Source: Mesorhizobium sp. CA14
GTDB taxonomy: Bacteria; Pseudomonadota; Alphaproteobacteria; Rhizobiales; Rhizobiaceae
NCBI RefSeq assembly: GCF_020165195.1
Contig: NZ_JAIUHR010000039.1
Location: 1-41,115 of the forward strand
Length of the DNA: 41,115 nt
Direction of reading: 5' to 3'
Within the stretch, counting starts at the first letter, position 1. Each line of letters opens with the position of its first letter. Shown here one piece after another: positions 1 through 8,323 of this stretch. The translations under genes were made by a program, and so were the position numbers. A model generated the notes under the pieces. The model saw only the letters and a list, made by a program, of their open reading frames with translations, was not told the DNA's origin and did no database searches.

Positions 1-1146
1 AGCGTCGCGCCCGCGCCGATCGTCGCGTTGACAGTATTGGAGCCGGCGGTGAAGGTCACCGTGTCATTGCCGGTCCCGAGTGTTACCACGTTGCCGCTGC
101 CGCCGTTGACGGTGAGGTTCAGACCATTTTTTAGGGTCAGGCCTTCACCGGTTCCCGAGAGCGTGACGTTCTCGACGCCGCCGAGGGTCACGAGGGTATT
201 GAGATCGAAGGATCCCGATCCGGAGAGGACCAGCGTGTCGGTGCCGTTGCCGCCGGTGAGGCGATCGCCCGCGTTCAGCGTCGCGCCCGCGCCGATCGTC
301 GCGTTGACAGTATTGGAGCCGGCGGTGAAGGTCACCGTGTCATTGCCGGTCCCAAGTGTTACCGCGTTGCCGCTGCCGCCGTTTACGGTGAGGTTCTGAC
401 CATTTTTCAGGGTCAGGTTTTCACCGGTTCCCGAGAGCGTGACGTTCTCGAAACCGGTGAAGGTCGCAAGCGTGTTGAGGTTAAGCGATCCCGATCCGGA
501 GAGGACCATCGTGTCGGTGCCGCTGCCGCCGTTGAGGCGATCGCCCGCGTTCAGCGTCGCGCCCGCGCCGATCGTCGCGTTGACTGTGTTGGAGCCGGCT
601 GTAAAAGCCACCGTGTCATTGCCGGTCCCGAGGGTTACGGCGTTCCCGCTGCCGCCGTTGACGGTGAGATTCTGACCGTTCTTGAGCGTGAGGCTTTCAC
701 CTGTGCCGGTGAGAGTGACATTCTCGAAACCGGTGAAGGTCGCAAGGCTGTTGAGGTTAAACGATCCCGATCCGGCGATGTTGAGTGTGTCCGCCCCGCT
801 GCCACCCGTCAGGGCATCGCCATTGTTCAGGGTCGCGCCGGCTCCGATCGTCGCGTTCACCGTGTTGGAGCCGCCGGTGAAAGTCACCGTGTCATTGCCG
901 GTCCCAAGCGCCACCGTGTTGCCGCTGCCTGCGCTGACAATCAGATTTTGACCATTCTTCAGGGTCAGGTTCTCACCCGTGCCGGTTAAAGTGACATTCT
1001 CGAAACCAGTGAAGGTAGCCAGGCTGTTGAGGTCGAACGATCCCGATCCGGAGATGCTGAGAGTGTCGACGCCGCTGCCGCCGGTCAGCCGATCGCCGCT
1101 GTTTAGCGTCGCGCCCGCGCCGATCGTCCCAAACACGGTGTTCGCA
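1..1146. repeat. Tandem 276-bp coding repeats (92 aa each)
   Basis: The same anchor sequence (ACAGTATTGG and variants) recurs at 31, 307, 583, 859 and about 1135, giving a constant 276-bp period. The units at 31 and 307 are nearly identical at DNA level over long stretches, and divergence grows toward the gene start at 1202. This suggests recent copying of the inner units. The period is a multiple of three, so gain or loss of units keeps the reading frame. Confidence 0.95.
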
Positions 1147-1202
1147 CTTGAGCCGCTGAAAGTGACGCTATCATTGGCTGTTGTGAGCGTTCTTGATGGC
1201 AT
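1..1202 (-). CDS. Giant repeat RTX-like secreted protein, N-terminal part (continues past left edge)
   Basis: Reverse-strand reading is open from an ATG at 1202-1200 to the window edge, about 400 codons with no stop. The start is preceded by GGGGAGG six bases upstream. After a short N-terminus (MPSRTLTTANDSVTFSG) the protein is built of near-identical 92-residue units, about 4.3 of them visible. Each unit carries one nonapeptide-like stretch (TGGSGVDTL, fitting GGxGxDxL of calcium-binding RTX repeats) and a second Gly-Asp stretch (LGTGNDTVTF), separated by Ser/Thr/Asn-rich, beta-helix-like sequence. There is no N-terminal signal peptide, as expected for type I secretion, where the signal is C-terminal and here lies outside the window. 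The divergent exporter genes at 1697-4782 fit this. Likely role: secreted or surface-bound, adhesin-like Ca-binding protein. Function is inferred; the gene, its start and its repeats are seen directly. Confidence 0.85.
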   Translation of the reverse strand, partial: MPSRTLTTANDSVTFSGSSANTVFGTIGAGATLNSGDRLTGGSGVDTLSISGSGSFDLNSLATFTGFENVTLTGTGENLTLKNGQNLIVSAGSGNTVALGTGNDTVTFTGGSNTVNATIGAGATLNNGDALTGGSGADTLNIAGSGSFNLNSLATFTGFENVTLTGTGESLTLKNGQNLTVNGGSGNAVTLGTGNDTVAFTAGSNTVNATIGAGATLNAGDRLNGGSGTDTMVLSGSGSLNLNTLATFTGFENVTLSGTGENLTLKNGQNLTVNGGSGNAVTLGTGNDTVTFTAGSNTVNATIGAGATLNAGDRLTGGNGTDTLVLSGSGSFDLNTLVTLGGVENVTLSGTGEGLTLKNGLNLTVNGGSGNVVTLGTGNDTVTFTAGSNTVNATIGAGAT

Positions 1203-1696
1203 GACGTCCTCCCCGATTCTTGTTTTGAGCCGGCAGCCGAAAACGCAGAGACCTGACTAAGAGCCGCTCAGGATCTCAGAGTGTTACGCCGCTCAGTATT
1301 TCCCTGTGGGAATTTTTGCCCCGAATTTCTGCCAGCGTGCCGACCATCGTATGCCGAAAGGACGGGCGCCGGGGCAAACGCAACTGCCTTAAGCAGAATA
1401 CGCAAGATATGACATGCGGAGCGCATTGCAACGATGTCCCACCTGGAGCTAAATAAGAAAGCACTAATGCAATAAAGAGTCGAGAGGAGAACGTGCGCCA
1501 ACTCCAATTTCGTGAAGGCACGATCGTGGCAAAGTTGGAGGAGGCCGCTACCATCTCACTCGTATACCCAACGAACGATGGCTGCCGCCCTGTAAAGCCA
1601 CTTGGGAAATTGGCGAGAGATCGAAAAGCGACAATCTAGAAGGAGGCCTGGGGGCGGTTCAGCCCGACCTTTCCACACAGCTAGGGGGAAATCAAT
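1203..1696. promoter_or_regulatory. Divergent intergenic region between repeat protein and T1SS operon
   Basis: About 490 bp separate the two divergent starts, so promoters for both should lie here. I see the two ribosome binding sites (GGGGAGG reading left, AGGGGGAAA reading right) but no convincing -35/-10 pair. Short reading frames across 1268-1554 lack a good ribosome binding site and family resemblance and are not called. Confidence 0.45.
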
Positions 1697-3439
1697 TTGG
1701 GTAAACTCCACAACGAATTGAAGACGATCTCCAAAAGCGTGATTGAGATGGGGCTGTTCTCCGCCGCCATGAACGTCTTGATTTTGATTACTCCACTCTA
1801 CATGATACAGATCTACGATAGGGTAATACCATCGTCAAATATTAACACACTGTTATATTTGAGTTTAATTGCGACACTCTGTGTCTTCCTTTTTGGTATC
1901 CTAGAAGTGCTTAGGGGAATATACGCAAGTCGCCTCGCGGCGCGGCTTGACGTGAATTTTGGCCCGACATCCTTTCTTGCTGCCATGAATGGACCGCGGG
2001 CTGGACTTGGGGATGTCCAAGCGCTGCGTGACCTAGCCACGGTGCGGGGGTTTGTCGCCTCGCGAACACTCTTCTATCTGTTTGATCTACCGTTTGGCCT
2101 ACTCTTCATTGGGCTGCTGTATTTCATTCACCCGTTACTGTTCCTCGCGACCGCCGTCGGAGCGGGTTTCATGGTTGCCATTGCAGTGTTGAACCAAGCG
2201 GTGACTTCAACCTCAAGCAGAGGAGCCGCAGAAAACCTTGCTGCGGCGATGAATTCGGCCCAGGCCTTTTCGCGAAATTTCGAGACGGTTCGCGCGCTGG
2301 GCATGGTATCTAACGCGATTGAGTTCTGGGGCGTCCGCTTTTCGGGCTTCCTGCACGCCTCTGATCGAGTTGCCCGCGTCAATGCCTTCTATGGAGGTCT
2401 CTCCAGAGCCACGCGAACCGGCCTGCAAATCGCGATACTAGGGGCCGGAGCTTACTTGGTTCTCCACAACGAAATCACTGCGGGCATGATATTCGCTTCT
2501 TCGATGATAGCGGCTCGGGCTTTGCAACCTCTTGACCAGATAATTGGAAGTTGGCGGCAAATTGTCGAAGCCAACACGGCATGGAATAGGCTTTCGGTCG
2601 CGGCACGCGGCCCGGGGAATTGGCATGACGTGGCGCTGCCGACCCCAAGAGGGGCGTTGACCGTCGATCAAGTCATTTATCAGGTTCCCGGCTCGACCGA
2701 CGGCTTGCTACCCCTAATTAAGCGGGTGAGCTTTGAAGTGGCAGCGGGGGAAACGGTTGCCATCGTTGGGCCCTCCCAAGCTGGCAAGTCAACTTTGGCG
2801 CGTCTGATCGTCGGTGCCATCGAGCCTCGGTCGGGGGCGATCCGGATCGATGGTGGTGAAATTCGGAATTGGGACCCGGAGGACCTCGGCCGGCACATCG
2901 GCTATCTCCCCCAGGACGTGGAACTCTTCCCAGGCACCATCGGCCAGAACATTGCTCGTTTTACCCCGGATGCGTCGGATGCAAGCATAGTTGAAGCGGC
3001 GTTGCGCGCGCAGGTTCATGATCTCATCCTCGGTCAAAAGCACGGATACTCTACTTTGATCGGTCCTACCGGCGTTCGCCTCTCTGGCGGCGAACGCCAA
3101 CGCATTGGTCTCGCGCGCGCCTTCTATGGCGAACCAAAAATCCTGGTTCTTGATGAGCCAAATGCAAATCTTGATGCGCTCGGCGAGGCAGCACTCGAGC
3201 GGGCTATTATGCAAGCCCAAGCGCAGAAGAGAACGGTGATCGTGATAACTCACCGGCCGTCTCTTGCCGCCAAATGCGATCGCATTCTCATGCTGTGTAA
3301 TGGCCAAGTCGAGATCTTTGGCCCCAGCAAGGAAGTGCTCGACGGGCTGGCCCAGAGACAGAGCCAGGTGCTTCCATCGGAAGTGTCTCAATCCGTTCCG
3401 CCGCACCTTCCTCATATTGACAAGGATAGGCACCAATGA
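1697..3439 (+). CDS. Type I secretion ABC transporter (PrtD/HlyB-like permease-ATPase)
   Basis: Inner-membrane ATPase of a type I secretion system. Residues 20-290 form the hydrophobic ABC exporter membrane domain. The C-terminal ATPase has Walker A GPSQAGKS (about residue 358), signature LSGGERQ (about 461), Walker B ILVLDEP (about 481) and the switch His in THRP (about 518). Length (580 aa) is normal for the PrtD/AprD subgroup, which lacks the extra N-terminal C39-like domain of HlyB. The start is TTG at 1697, chosen because AGGGGGAAA lies just upstream and the product then begins MGKLHNELKTISKS, a reasonable cytosolic N-terminus. The stop overlaps the next start by four bases (ATGA), so the pair is translationally coupled. 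The likely substrate is the divergent repeat protein. No outer-membrane TolC gene is in the window. Confidence 0.93.
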   Translation: MGKLHNELKTISKSVIEMGLFSAAMNVLILITPLYMIQIYDRVIPSSNINTLLYLSLIATLCVFLFGILEVLRGIYASRLAARLDVNFGPTSFLAAMNGPRAGLGDVQALRDLATVRGFVASRTLFYLFDLPFGLLFIGLLYFIHPLLFLATAVGAGFMVAIAVLNQAVTSTSSRGAAENLAAAMNSAQAFSRNFETVRALGMVSNAIEFWGVRFSGFLHASDRVARVNAFYGGLSRATRTGLQIAILGAGAYLVLHNEITAGMIFASSMIAARALQPLDQIIGSWRQIVEANTAWNRLSVAARGPGNWHDVALPTPRGALTVDQVIYQVPGSTDGLLPLIKRVSFEVAAGETVAIVGPSQAGKSTLARLIVGAIEPRSGAIRIDGGEIRNWDPEDLGRHIGYLPQDVELFPGTIGQNIARFTPDASDASIVEAALRAQVHDLILGQKHGYSTLIGPTGVRLSGGERQRIGLARAFYGEPKILVLDEPNANLDALGEAALERAIMQAQAQKRTVIVITHRPSLAAKCDRILMLCNGQVEIFGPSKEVLDGLAQRQSQVLPSEVSQSVPPHLPHIDKDRHQ

Positions 3440-4782
3440 CGGCTCGAAGCGAATCCGGGCAGCTTGTGGCACAGGCGTATCGTTGGCAGGACAGCGTCGA
3501 TACGGGCACAAACCGGATCGTCCTGGCTGCCTTCGGGGTCGTGATTGCGTTTCTAGTTGGATGCGGGGTTTGGGCAGCCACGGCGCCGATTGCGGGGGCA
3601 ACGATTGCGCCTGGCGTAATTGTGGCCGCAGGTCAAAACGTTATGATCCAGCATCTCGAAGGAGGGATAGTCCGCAGCATCAGAGTGCGGGAGGGGGATA
3701 GGGTTTCAAGAGGCCAGGCCCTTATTGTGCTTGATCCGATACTTGCTCAGGCACAACTAAACCGTGTCCTTAAACAATGGGTTGCGCGGAAGGCTGAAAT
3801 CGCGCGGCTCGAGGCAGAGCGCGATGGGTTAAAGGAAATCGTATTTCCCAAGGATCTAGGCGGGTATTCAGATGCTTCGGAGTTCAGTGACGTCCTCCGG
3901 GAGCAGAGCAAGGAATTCCTAGCTCGGCTCGCCCGTTACACCGCCGAAGCGGAAATTTTGAAACAACGCGTTACAGCTCTTCAGGAGTCTATTGGAGGAC
4001 TAAGGGCTCAGGAGAAGGGAATGGAGAATCAACTTACGATCGTCAACGAAGAGACGGATCGTAAGAAAAAGCTGTTGGAGAAGGGCCTGACAAATCGTTC
4101 CGAGTATACGGATCTGCTGCGCAGCAGTGCTGAACTGGCGGGTCAGACTGGATCGCTGGAAGCGCAGATTGCGAGCTCTGAAACTCAGATTGGAGAAGCT
4201 CAAGAGCAAATCGAGCGACTGACGACCAGTCGCGTTGAGGACGCCGACGGGGAACTTAACAAGGTTCGCGCGGATGTAGCTGATCTTGAGGAACAAATAA
4301 ATGCCGCTCGATCGGTGCTCGATCGCACTACCATCCGGGCGCCGGTCGACGGCATCATCGTTCGATCCCTCTATAACTCGGAAGGCAGTGTCATTCGGGC
4401 TGGCGAGGCAGTGATGGAGCTTTTGCCCACGACGAACGAATTGATCGTCGAGGCCAAAATAAAGCCGGAAAACATCGACGCGATCCGGGTGGGGCAAGAC
4501 GCAAATATGATGTTCACGGCCATGAATACGAGAACCACACCAAAAGTGCCTGGAAAAGTGTTTTACGTTTCCGCGGATCGGTTAGTGACGCCCAACACGG
4601 GACTGTCGTACTACACGGTACGCCTTCGAATGGTCGACCAATTGCCGCCACAGATCAAACCAGATCAGATCTACCCAGGAATGCCGGTGGAGACATTTAT
4701 CTCAACGGGCGAGCGAACATTCCTGGACTATCTTGCCAAACCGCTGTCGGATTCGTTTCAGCGGGCTTTCCGGGAACGTTAA
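3436..4782 (+). CDS. Type I secretion membrane-fusion protein (HlyD/PrtE family)
   Basis: Periplasmic adaptor that links the ABC exporter to an outer-membrane TolC-type channel. It has a short cytoplasmic N-terminus and one membrane anchor at about residues 28-52 (IVLAAFGVVIAFLVGCGVWA). The first half of a biotinyl-lipoyl-like domain follows (HLEGGIVRSIRVREGDRV), then a long Glu/Arg/Lys-rich coiled coil at about residues 100-290, the second lipoyl half (DRTTIRAPVDGIIVRSL) and a beta-barrel C-terminus ending in a hydrophilic tail. Length (448 aa) is typical. The ATG overlaps the stop of the ABC gene. A hairpin with a T-run follows at 4809, so the operon has two genes. Confidence 0.93.
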   Translation: MTARSESGQLVAQAYRWQDSVDTGTNRIVLAAFGVVIAFLVGCGVWAATAPIAGATIAPGVIVAAGQNVMIQHLEGGIVRSIRVREGDRVSRGQALIVLDPILAQAQLNRVLKQWVARKAEIARLEAERDGLKEIVFPKDLGGYSDASEFSDVLREQSKEFLARLARYTAEAEILKQRVTALQESIGGLRAQEKGMENQLTIVNEETDRKKKLLEKGLTNRSEYTDLLRSSAELAGQTGSLEAQIASSETQIGEAQEQIERLTTSRVEDADGELNKVRADVADLEEQINAARSVLDRTTIRAPVDGIIVRSLYNSEGSVIRAGEAVMELLPTTNELIVEAKIKPENIDAIRVGQDANMMFTAMNTRTTPKVPGKVFYVSADRLVTPNTGLSYYTVRLRMVDQLPPQIKPDQIYPGMPVETFISTGERTFLDYLAKPLSDSFQRAFRER

Positions 4783-4808
4783 CTTCATGATAGCGGCGCA
4801 ATTCTCCA

Positions 4809-4837
4809 GCTCGAATGCGAGCATCGGGCTTTTTATT
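4809..4837 (+). terminator. Probable terminator of the T1SS operon
   Basis: GCTCG-AATG-CGAGC forms a perfect five-base-pair stem 27 bases after the stop of the membrane-fusion gene. A T-rich run (TTTTTATT) follows seven bases later. The stem is short, so strength is uncertain. Confidence 0.5.
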
Positions 4838-5153
4838 AGGAGACCGCTAATGTTAGTTGGACCTGCCGCTCGGTTTGCATGCAAATTGCAATTTCATCCC
4901 TAAAGCAGTCGGTCCGCATTCGGCCCCAAATAAACATTCATGGTCGTCGTCATGGGGGCTTGTCAGCGGGCAGGCGAAGGCCTTGATGTAGACAAGCCAT
5001 TGTAGCTCAGAGATATTGGCCAACTAATCCGGTTCTTTCTGAGCCACCGACGCCGCCAGCGCCTCCGTTTTACATTTAACGGAGCACACCAACGGCCTCT
5101 CGAACGGGCTGATCTGGCCGAAGGACGGCTGAGCCTCGACCGCCTATACCGCA
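4838..5153. other. Gap between T1SS locus and conjugation remnant
   Basis: No gene is convincing here. The forward frame ending at the TGA near 5130 reads as a plausible protein tail (ending HTNGLSNGLIWPKDG) but has no start, so it may be a scrap of a truncated gene. This stretch probably contains the left boundary of the mobile-element remnant. No tRNA or att repeat was recognised. Confidence 0.3.
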
Positions 5154-5333
5154 ATGGCGCGTCGCGAGTTTCTTCCCCTGGGCGAAGCCCATTCCTCGCG
5201 CAACCGAGAAACGCGCGCCTGCGCCATCCTGCGCTTTGCTACGGTCGCAAGCGATGCGGCAGCGGTCGCCTTCGGCCTCACGATCGCCATCGAGGCCGCA
5301 TGGTGCGGGCTCGGAAACGAGAACGGAGACTGA
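5154..5333 (+). CDS. Small hypothetical protein upstream of DUF736 gene
   Basis: A 59-codon frame starts at ATG 5154 (MARREFLPLGEAHSSRNRE) and ends at a TGA two bases before the DUF736 start. Its last codons contain the GGAG that serves as that gene's ribosome binding site, suggesting translational coupling. The middle is mildly hydrophobic (AAAVAFGLTIAIEAA). I do not recognise the family. Support is position and codon-like composition only. Confidence 0.4.
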   Translation: MARREFLPLGEAHSSRNRETRACAILRFATVASDAAAVAFGLTIAIEAAWCGLGNENGD

Positions 5334-5335
5334 AA

Positions 5336-5662
5336 ATGGCTACCATCGGCACCTTCAAGAAGACCAATGAGAACGAGTTCACCGGCGAGATCATCACCCT
5401 TAGCGTCCAGGCCAAAGGCGTGCGCATCGTCCCCGATACCCGGGCGAGCGGCGAGAACGCTCCAAGCCACCGCGTGGTGGTCGGCAAGGCCGAAATCGGC
5501 GTCGCCTGGTCCAAGCGCTCCAACGAGGGCCGTGACTATCTCGGGCTTAAGCTCGACGACCCGAGCTTCACCGCTCCGATCTACGCCAACCTCTTCGCCG
5601 ACGAGGAAGGCGAGGGCCATAGCCTCATCTGGTCCCGCCCCAACCGCCGCAACGGCGAGTGA
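5336..5662 (+). CDS. DUF736 family protein
   Basis: A 108-residue protein (MATIGTFKKTNENEFTGEI... ending SLIWSRPNRRNGE) that matches the DUF736 family as I know it, including the conserved start and the LGLKLDDPSF...IYANLF core. The family is common beside replication and transfer genes of rhizobial and other alphaproteobacterial plasmids and integrative elements. Its biochemical role is unknown to me. The start at 5336 is supported by GGAG eight bases upstream. A strong hairpin terminator follows at 5669. With the genes downstream it marks the left part of the conjugation-element remnant. Confidence 0.88.
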   Translation: MATIGTFKKTNENEFTGEIITLSVQAKGVRIVPDTRASGENAPSHRVVVGKAEIGVAWSKRSNEGRDYLGLKLDDPSFTAPIYANLFADEEGEGHSLIWSRPNRRNGE

Positions 5663-5668
5663 ATCGGC

Positions 5669-5700
5669 AGACGCCTCGCCCGGTACCGGGCGGGGCGTCT
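5669..5700. terminator. 32-bp palindromic terminator after DUF736
   Basis: Two 16-base arms meet with no spacer (AGACGCCTCGCCCGGT followed by ACCGGGCGGGGCGTCT). They are complementary except for one T-G position, which would still pair in RNA. It starts seven bases after the DUF736 stop. No long T-run follows, so it may act as a terminator or as an RNA-stabilising hairpin. Confidence 0.6.
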
Positions 5701-5704
5701 TCTG

Positions 5705-5851
5705 ATGGCGCGAAAGCCTTCCGCGCCGCCGGTCTATCCGACCGGGTTCCTGTTACAGGATGCGCTGCTTGATACGAGATGGCGCGAAATGCTCGAGCGC
5801 GGCTACCGCCCATCGATGCACGCGCCTGCGCCACTCCCGACGGCCTCTTAG
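5705..5851 (+). CDS. Small hypothetical protein (48 aa)
   Basis: A 48-codon frame (MARKPSAPPVYPTGFLLQDA...) between the DUF736 gene and the DNA-binding protein gene, reading to TAG at 5849-5851. The central segment (LLQDALLDTRWREMLERGY) looks like a short amphipathic helix. No good ribosome binding site is visible because the start lies just after the palindrome at 5669-5700. The family is not recognised. Called on coding-like composition and location in a conserved type of cluster. Confidence 0.4.
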   Translation: MARKPSAPPVYPTGFLLQDALLDTRWREMLERGYRPSMHAPAPLPTAS

Positions 5852-5958
5852 TGGTGCGAAATAGCGCCCCTCAATTGCGCACCTGATCACCGCCCCCTTG
5901 CTCCTCCATCCTGGCCATCGATCGCCGTTCAACCGCAACGGCCGGAAGGAGAAACCTC

Positions 5959-6240
5959 ATGAACGCCGACGCCGCGCCACTGCCGCCGCGCTACCTGCGC
6001 ACTTCTGAAGCCGCGCATTTCCTCAGTCTCTCGGCGCGCACGCTTGAGAAACATCGCACCTACGGCACCGGGCCTGCCTATCGCAAACTCGGCGGCCGCG
6101 TCGTCTACGCCGTCGACGACCTCCAGGTCTGGGTTCAGCGCGGCGCGAAGACCTCGACATCCGATCCGCACGGCTCGGTGCTGCCCGCCAAGCCTCAGGT
6201 CGCCCGCCTGATCCCCTATGCGGGGCGCGAAAGGCGCTGA
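5959..6240 (+). CDS. Excisionase/MerR-like helix-turn-helix protein
   Basis: A 93-residue DNA-binding protein. Residues 12-50 (YLRTSEAAHFLSLSARTLEKHR, then GTGPAYRKLGGRVVYAVDDLQVW) show the HTH_17/AlpA-excisionase pattern: helix-turn-helix, then a wing with the PxYxKLGxRVxY motif and a closing D-L-xxW. AAGGAG lies eight bases upstream of the ATG. Such genes sit just upstream of repA in rhizobial and related elements and can act as transcriptional regulators or recombination directionality factors; which applies here cannot be decided. The next gene begins 17 bases downstream. Confidence 0.85.
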   Translation: MNADAAPLPPRYLRTSEAAHFLSLSARTLEKHRTYGTGPAYRKLGGRVVYAVDDLQVWVQRGAKTSTSDPHGSVLPAKPQVARLIPYAGRERR

Positions 6241-6257
6241 GCCCGCTGATTTCCCCC

Positions 6258-7262
6258 TTGTCTGCCAGACCACGTCCACCATTGGAGCGCGAACAGCTCG
6301 ACCTGTTTCAGGCGCTGCCGGGCGTCGTCGCGCCACGCGATGCGCAGGACCTCATGGCCTATCCCTTCTTCTCCCTCGCCAAATCCAGGCGCGTCGCGCC
6401 GATCGACTTTCACGCCGGCGATGTGGCGATCCGTGTCGAAGCTATGCCCGATCACGGCATGGCGACGATCTGGGATGCCGATATCTTGATCTGGGCCGCG
6501 AGCCAGATCGTCAGCGCGCGGGATGCCGGGCTGCGCACATCCCGCCTGATGGCTGCGACGCCATACGAGATGCTTACCTTCATCGGCCGCGGCGTCTCCA
6601 AGCGAGACTACCTGCGCCTCAAGGCGGCGCTGGATCGCCTGCAGTCGACGAGCGTCGTCACCTCCATCCGCCAACCCGCCGAAGGCCGTCGCCATCGCTT
6701 CTCGTGGATCAACGAATGGCAGGAGCGCTCGGGTCGAGACGGCCGTCCGCTAGGTGTCGAACTGGTTCTGCCCGACTGGTTCTATCGCGCCGTCATGGTC
6801 GATAAGCTGGGCCAGCCTCAAGCGATCGAGCCCGCAACCGCCGACTATAAGCCGACCGATCCGCAGATCGCGTGGCATCTCGCCCGCTTTATCGAGCAGG
6901 TACGCTCCATCCCCGCTGACCCGATCATCCTGCGCCAGGACTGGCTGCGCGCCTATGATTGGACCACCGACCAGGGTGCGGCGGCGCTCAACGACTATGC
7001 CCGCGCAGCGGATCCTTTCGCCAAGGTCGGCAAGCAGCAGGTCGCGGTGGACATTTCTTCGGTCATCAGAGCCTCGCCGGGATCCTTTCGTGTCGCCTGG
7101 ATCGAGCACCACTACGAAAACGGTCAGCTTTCAGACACCGAGCGCTGGACCGCGATCCTGACGATCGTGACGCAGATACCAAGCGACGCCGAACGGCTTC
7201 GCGCCAATCCGTTAGGCATTTACGTCAACGCCATCAACTGGTCGCGGGAGATGAGCCAATGA
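6258..7262 (+). CDS. RepA-TrbF chimera (replication initiator N-terminus fused in frame to conjugation protein C-terminus)
   Basis: One uninterrupted 334-codon frame made from two unrelated genes. Residues 1 to about 180 (PRPPLEREQLDLFQALPGV..., then RFSWINEWQERSGRDGRPLG and LVLPDWFYRAV) match the N-terminal part of the replication initiator protein A family. From about residue 181 (MVDKLGQPQAIEPATADYKP) to the end (NPLGIYVNAINWSREMSQ) it matches the periplasmic C-terminal part of TrbF, the VirB8-like protein of P-type conjugation systems. The joint is at about nt 6790-6800. The RepA C-terminal half and TrbF's N-terminal membrane anchor are both absent, so neither function is likely. The start is TTG 6258 with no clear ribosome binding site. 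The stop overlaps trbG by four bases (ATGA), the natural trbF-trbG coupling. Best explained by one deletion; family assignments are from memory. Confidence 0.82.
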   Translation: MSARPRPPLEREQLDLFQALPGVVAPRDAQDLMAYPFFSLAKSRRVAPIDFHAGDVAIRVEAMPDHGMATIWDADILIWAASQIVSARDAGLRTSRLMAATPYEMLTFIGRGVSKRDYLRLKAALDRLQSTSVVTSIRQPAEGRRHRFSWINEWQERSGRDGRPLGVELVLPDWFYRAVMVDKLGQPQAIEPATADYKPTDPQIAWHLARFIEQVRSIPADPIILRQDWLRAYDWTTDQGAAALNDYARAADPFAKVGKQQVAVDISSVIRASPGSFRVAWIEHHYENGQLSDTERWTAILTIVTQIPSDAERLRANPLGIYVNAINWSREMSQ

Positions 7263-8323
7263 GCCCGACATCGCCTCTTGTTGCCGGCGCGACCTTCTCG
7301 AGATATCTGCTGTCGGCCATGCTGGCCTCGGGGACGGCGCTGCTTGCGGGTTGCGCCACGCCTGCGAAGAAGCCGCCGAAGATCAGCTACGATACCTATG
7401 TTCCGCCCTTGCCGCCGGCTCCGGCCGCCTCGACCGACCAAAGGCCGAAACCTCTTCGCGTGCCACCCGGCTGGGCGCCCACACGGGGCGGCGCCATCGG
7501 GCAAACGCCGGCCGCCCGTGTCGAGAACGCAAACGCCGCGGCGCGCGTGGAACCGCGCCGTGACGGCTACTACAACGCGATTCAGATCTACCCATGGAGC
7601 GAAGGAGCGCTCTATCAGGTCTACGCCTCACCTGGCCAGATAACGGACATCGCGCTTGAGCCGGGCGAGAGCCTGACCGGAGACGGTCCGATCGCGGCTG
7701 GTGATACCGCGCGCTGGATCATCGGCGACACCGAAAGCGGGTCCGGCACTGCCCGACGCGTCCACGTGCTGGTGAAACCCGCGCGGGCAGACATCACAAC
7801 GAACCTTATCATTGCCACGGACCGGCGCAGCTATATGCTTGAGCTACGCTCAGGCGCGAAACCCTACATGCCTGCCGTTGCCTGGTCCTATCCGGCTCCG
7901 AAAGCGGGCCTCCTGCGGACGATCGCCACAACGCCGCTCATACCGGAGGTTTCGGCGCGAAACTATCGCTACGGCATTACCGGCGACAGCCCGCCCTGGA
8001 AGCCGGTGAACGCCTACGACGATGGGCGCAGGGTCTATGTCCAGTTTCCGCGGGGCATCGTGCAAGGCGAGATGCCGCCGATTTTCGTAATCGGTCCGGA
8101 TGGCGACGCTGAAATCACCAACAGCCGCGTCTATCAAAACGTCCTGATCGTCGACCGCCTTTTCGGCGCGGCCGAACTGCGTCTTGGCGCCCGCAAGCGG
8201 CAGCAGACGGTAAGGATCGCTCGCACCGACGGAGGAAGAACCGATGGGTTGTGGCGGGGCCTAAGCGACAGCGCCGCGTCGAAGCTGTCGAACGCAACGC
8301 AAAGGGGAGCGCTGCGGCCATGA
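7259..8323 (+). CDS. trbG: P-type conjugative transfer protein TrbG (VirB9-like)
   Basis: A 354-residue outer-membrane/periplasmic component of a Trb-type mating-pair apparatus. The N-terminus has a signal sequence with lipobox LLAGC, so it is a probable lipoprotein. A Pro-rich linker (PPLPPAPAAS) follows, then the VirB9/CagX-like domain (YYNAIQIYPWSEGALYQVYASPGQITDIALEPGE), with WIIGDTESGSG and the conserved LEL/SYP region further on. The start at 7259 overlaps the preceding stop, as expected for a trbF-trbG junction. Length is normal and no internal damage is seen. With the inner machinery deleted it is probably an orphan. The stop overlaps trbI by four bases. Confidence 0.9.
   Translation: MSPTSPLVAGATFSRYLLSAMLASGTALLAGCATPAKKPPKISYDTYVPPLPPAPAASTDQRPKPLRVPPGWAPTRGGAIGQTPAARVENANAAARVEPRRDGYYNAIQIYPWSEGALYQVYASPGQITDIALEPGESLTGDGPIAAGDTARWIIGDTESGSGTARRVHVLVKPARADITTNLIIATDRRSYMLELRSGAKPYMPAVAWSYPAPKAGLLRTIATTPLIPEVSARNYRYGITGDSPPWKPVNAYDDGRRVYVQFPRGIVQGEMPPIFVIGPDGDAEITNSRVYQNVLIVDRLFGAAELRLGARKRQQTVRIARTDGGRTDGLWRGLSDSAASKLSNATQRGALRP

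Noticed and set aside
1..1146. CRISPR-like regular repetition
   Set aside because: The period is 276 bp with no unique spacers, and the repeats are in-frame coding units.
28..1260. Four consecutive forward open frames rich in Val, Pro, Leu and Arg
   Set aside because: They are the complementary reading of the repetitive reverse-strand gene. Their periodic, low-complexity sequence and lack of ribosome binding sites mark them as shadows.
6258..7262. Functional replication origin implied by RepA similarity
   Set aside because: Only the N-terminal half of RepA remains, and no iterons or AT-rich origin are visible nearby.
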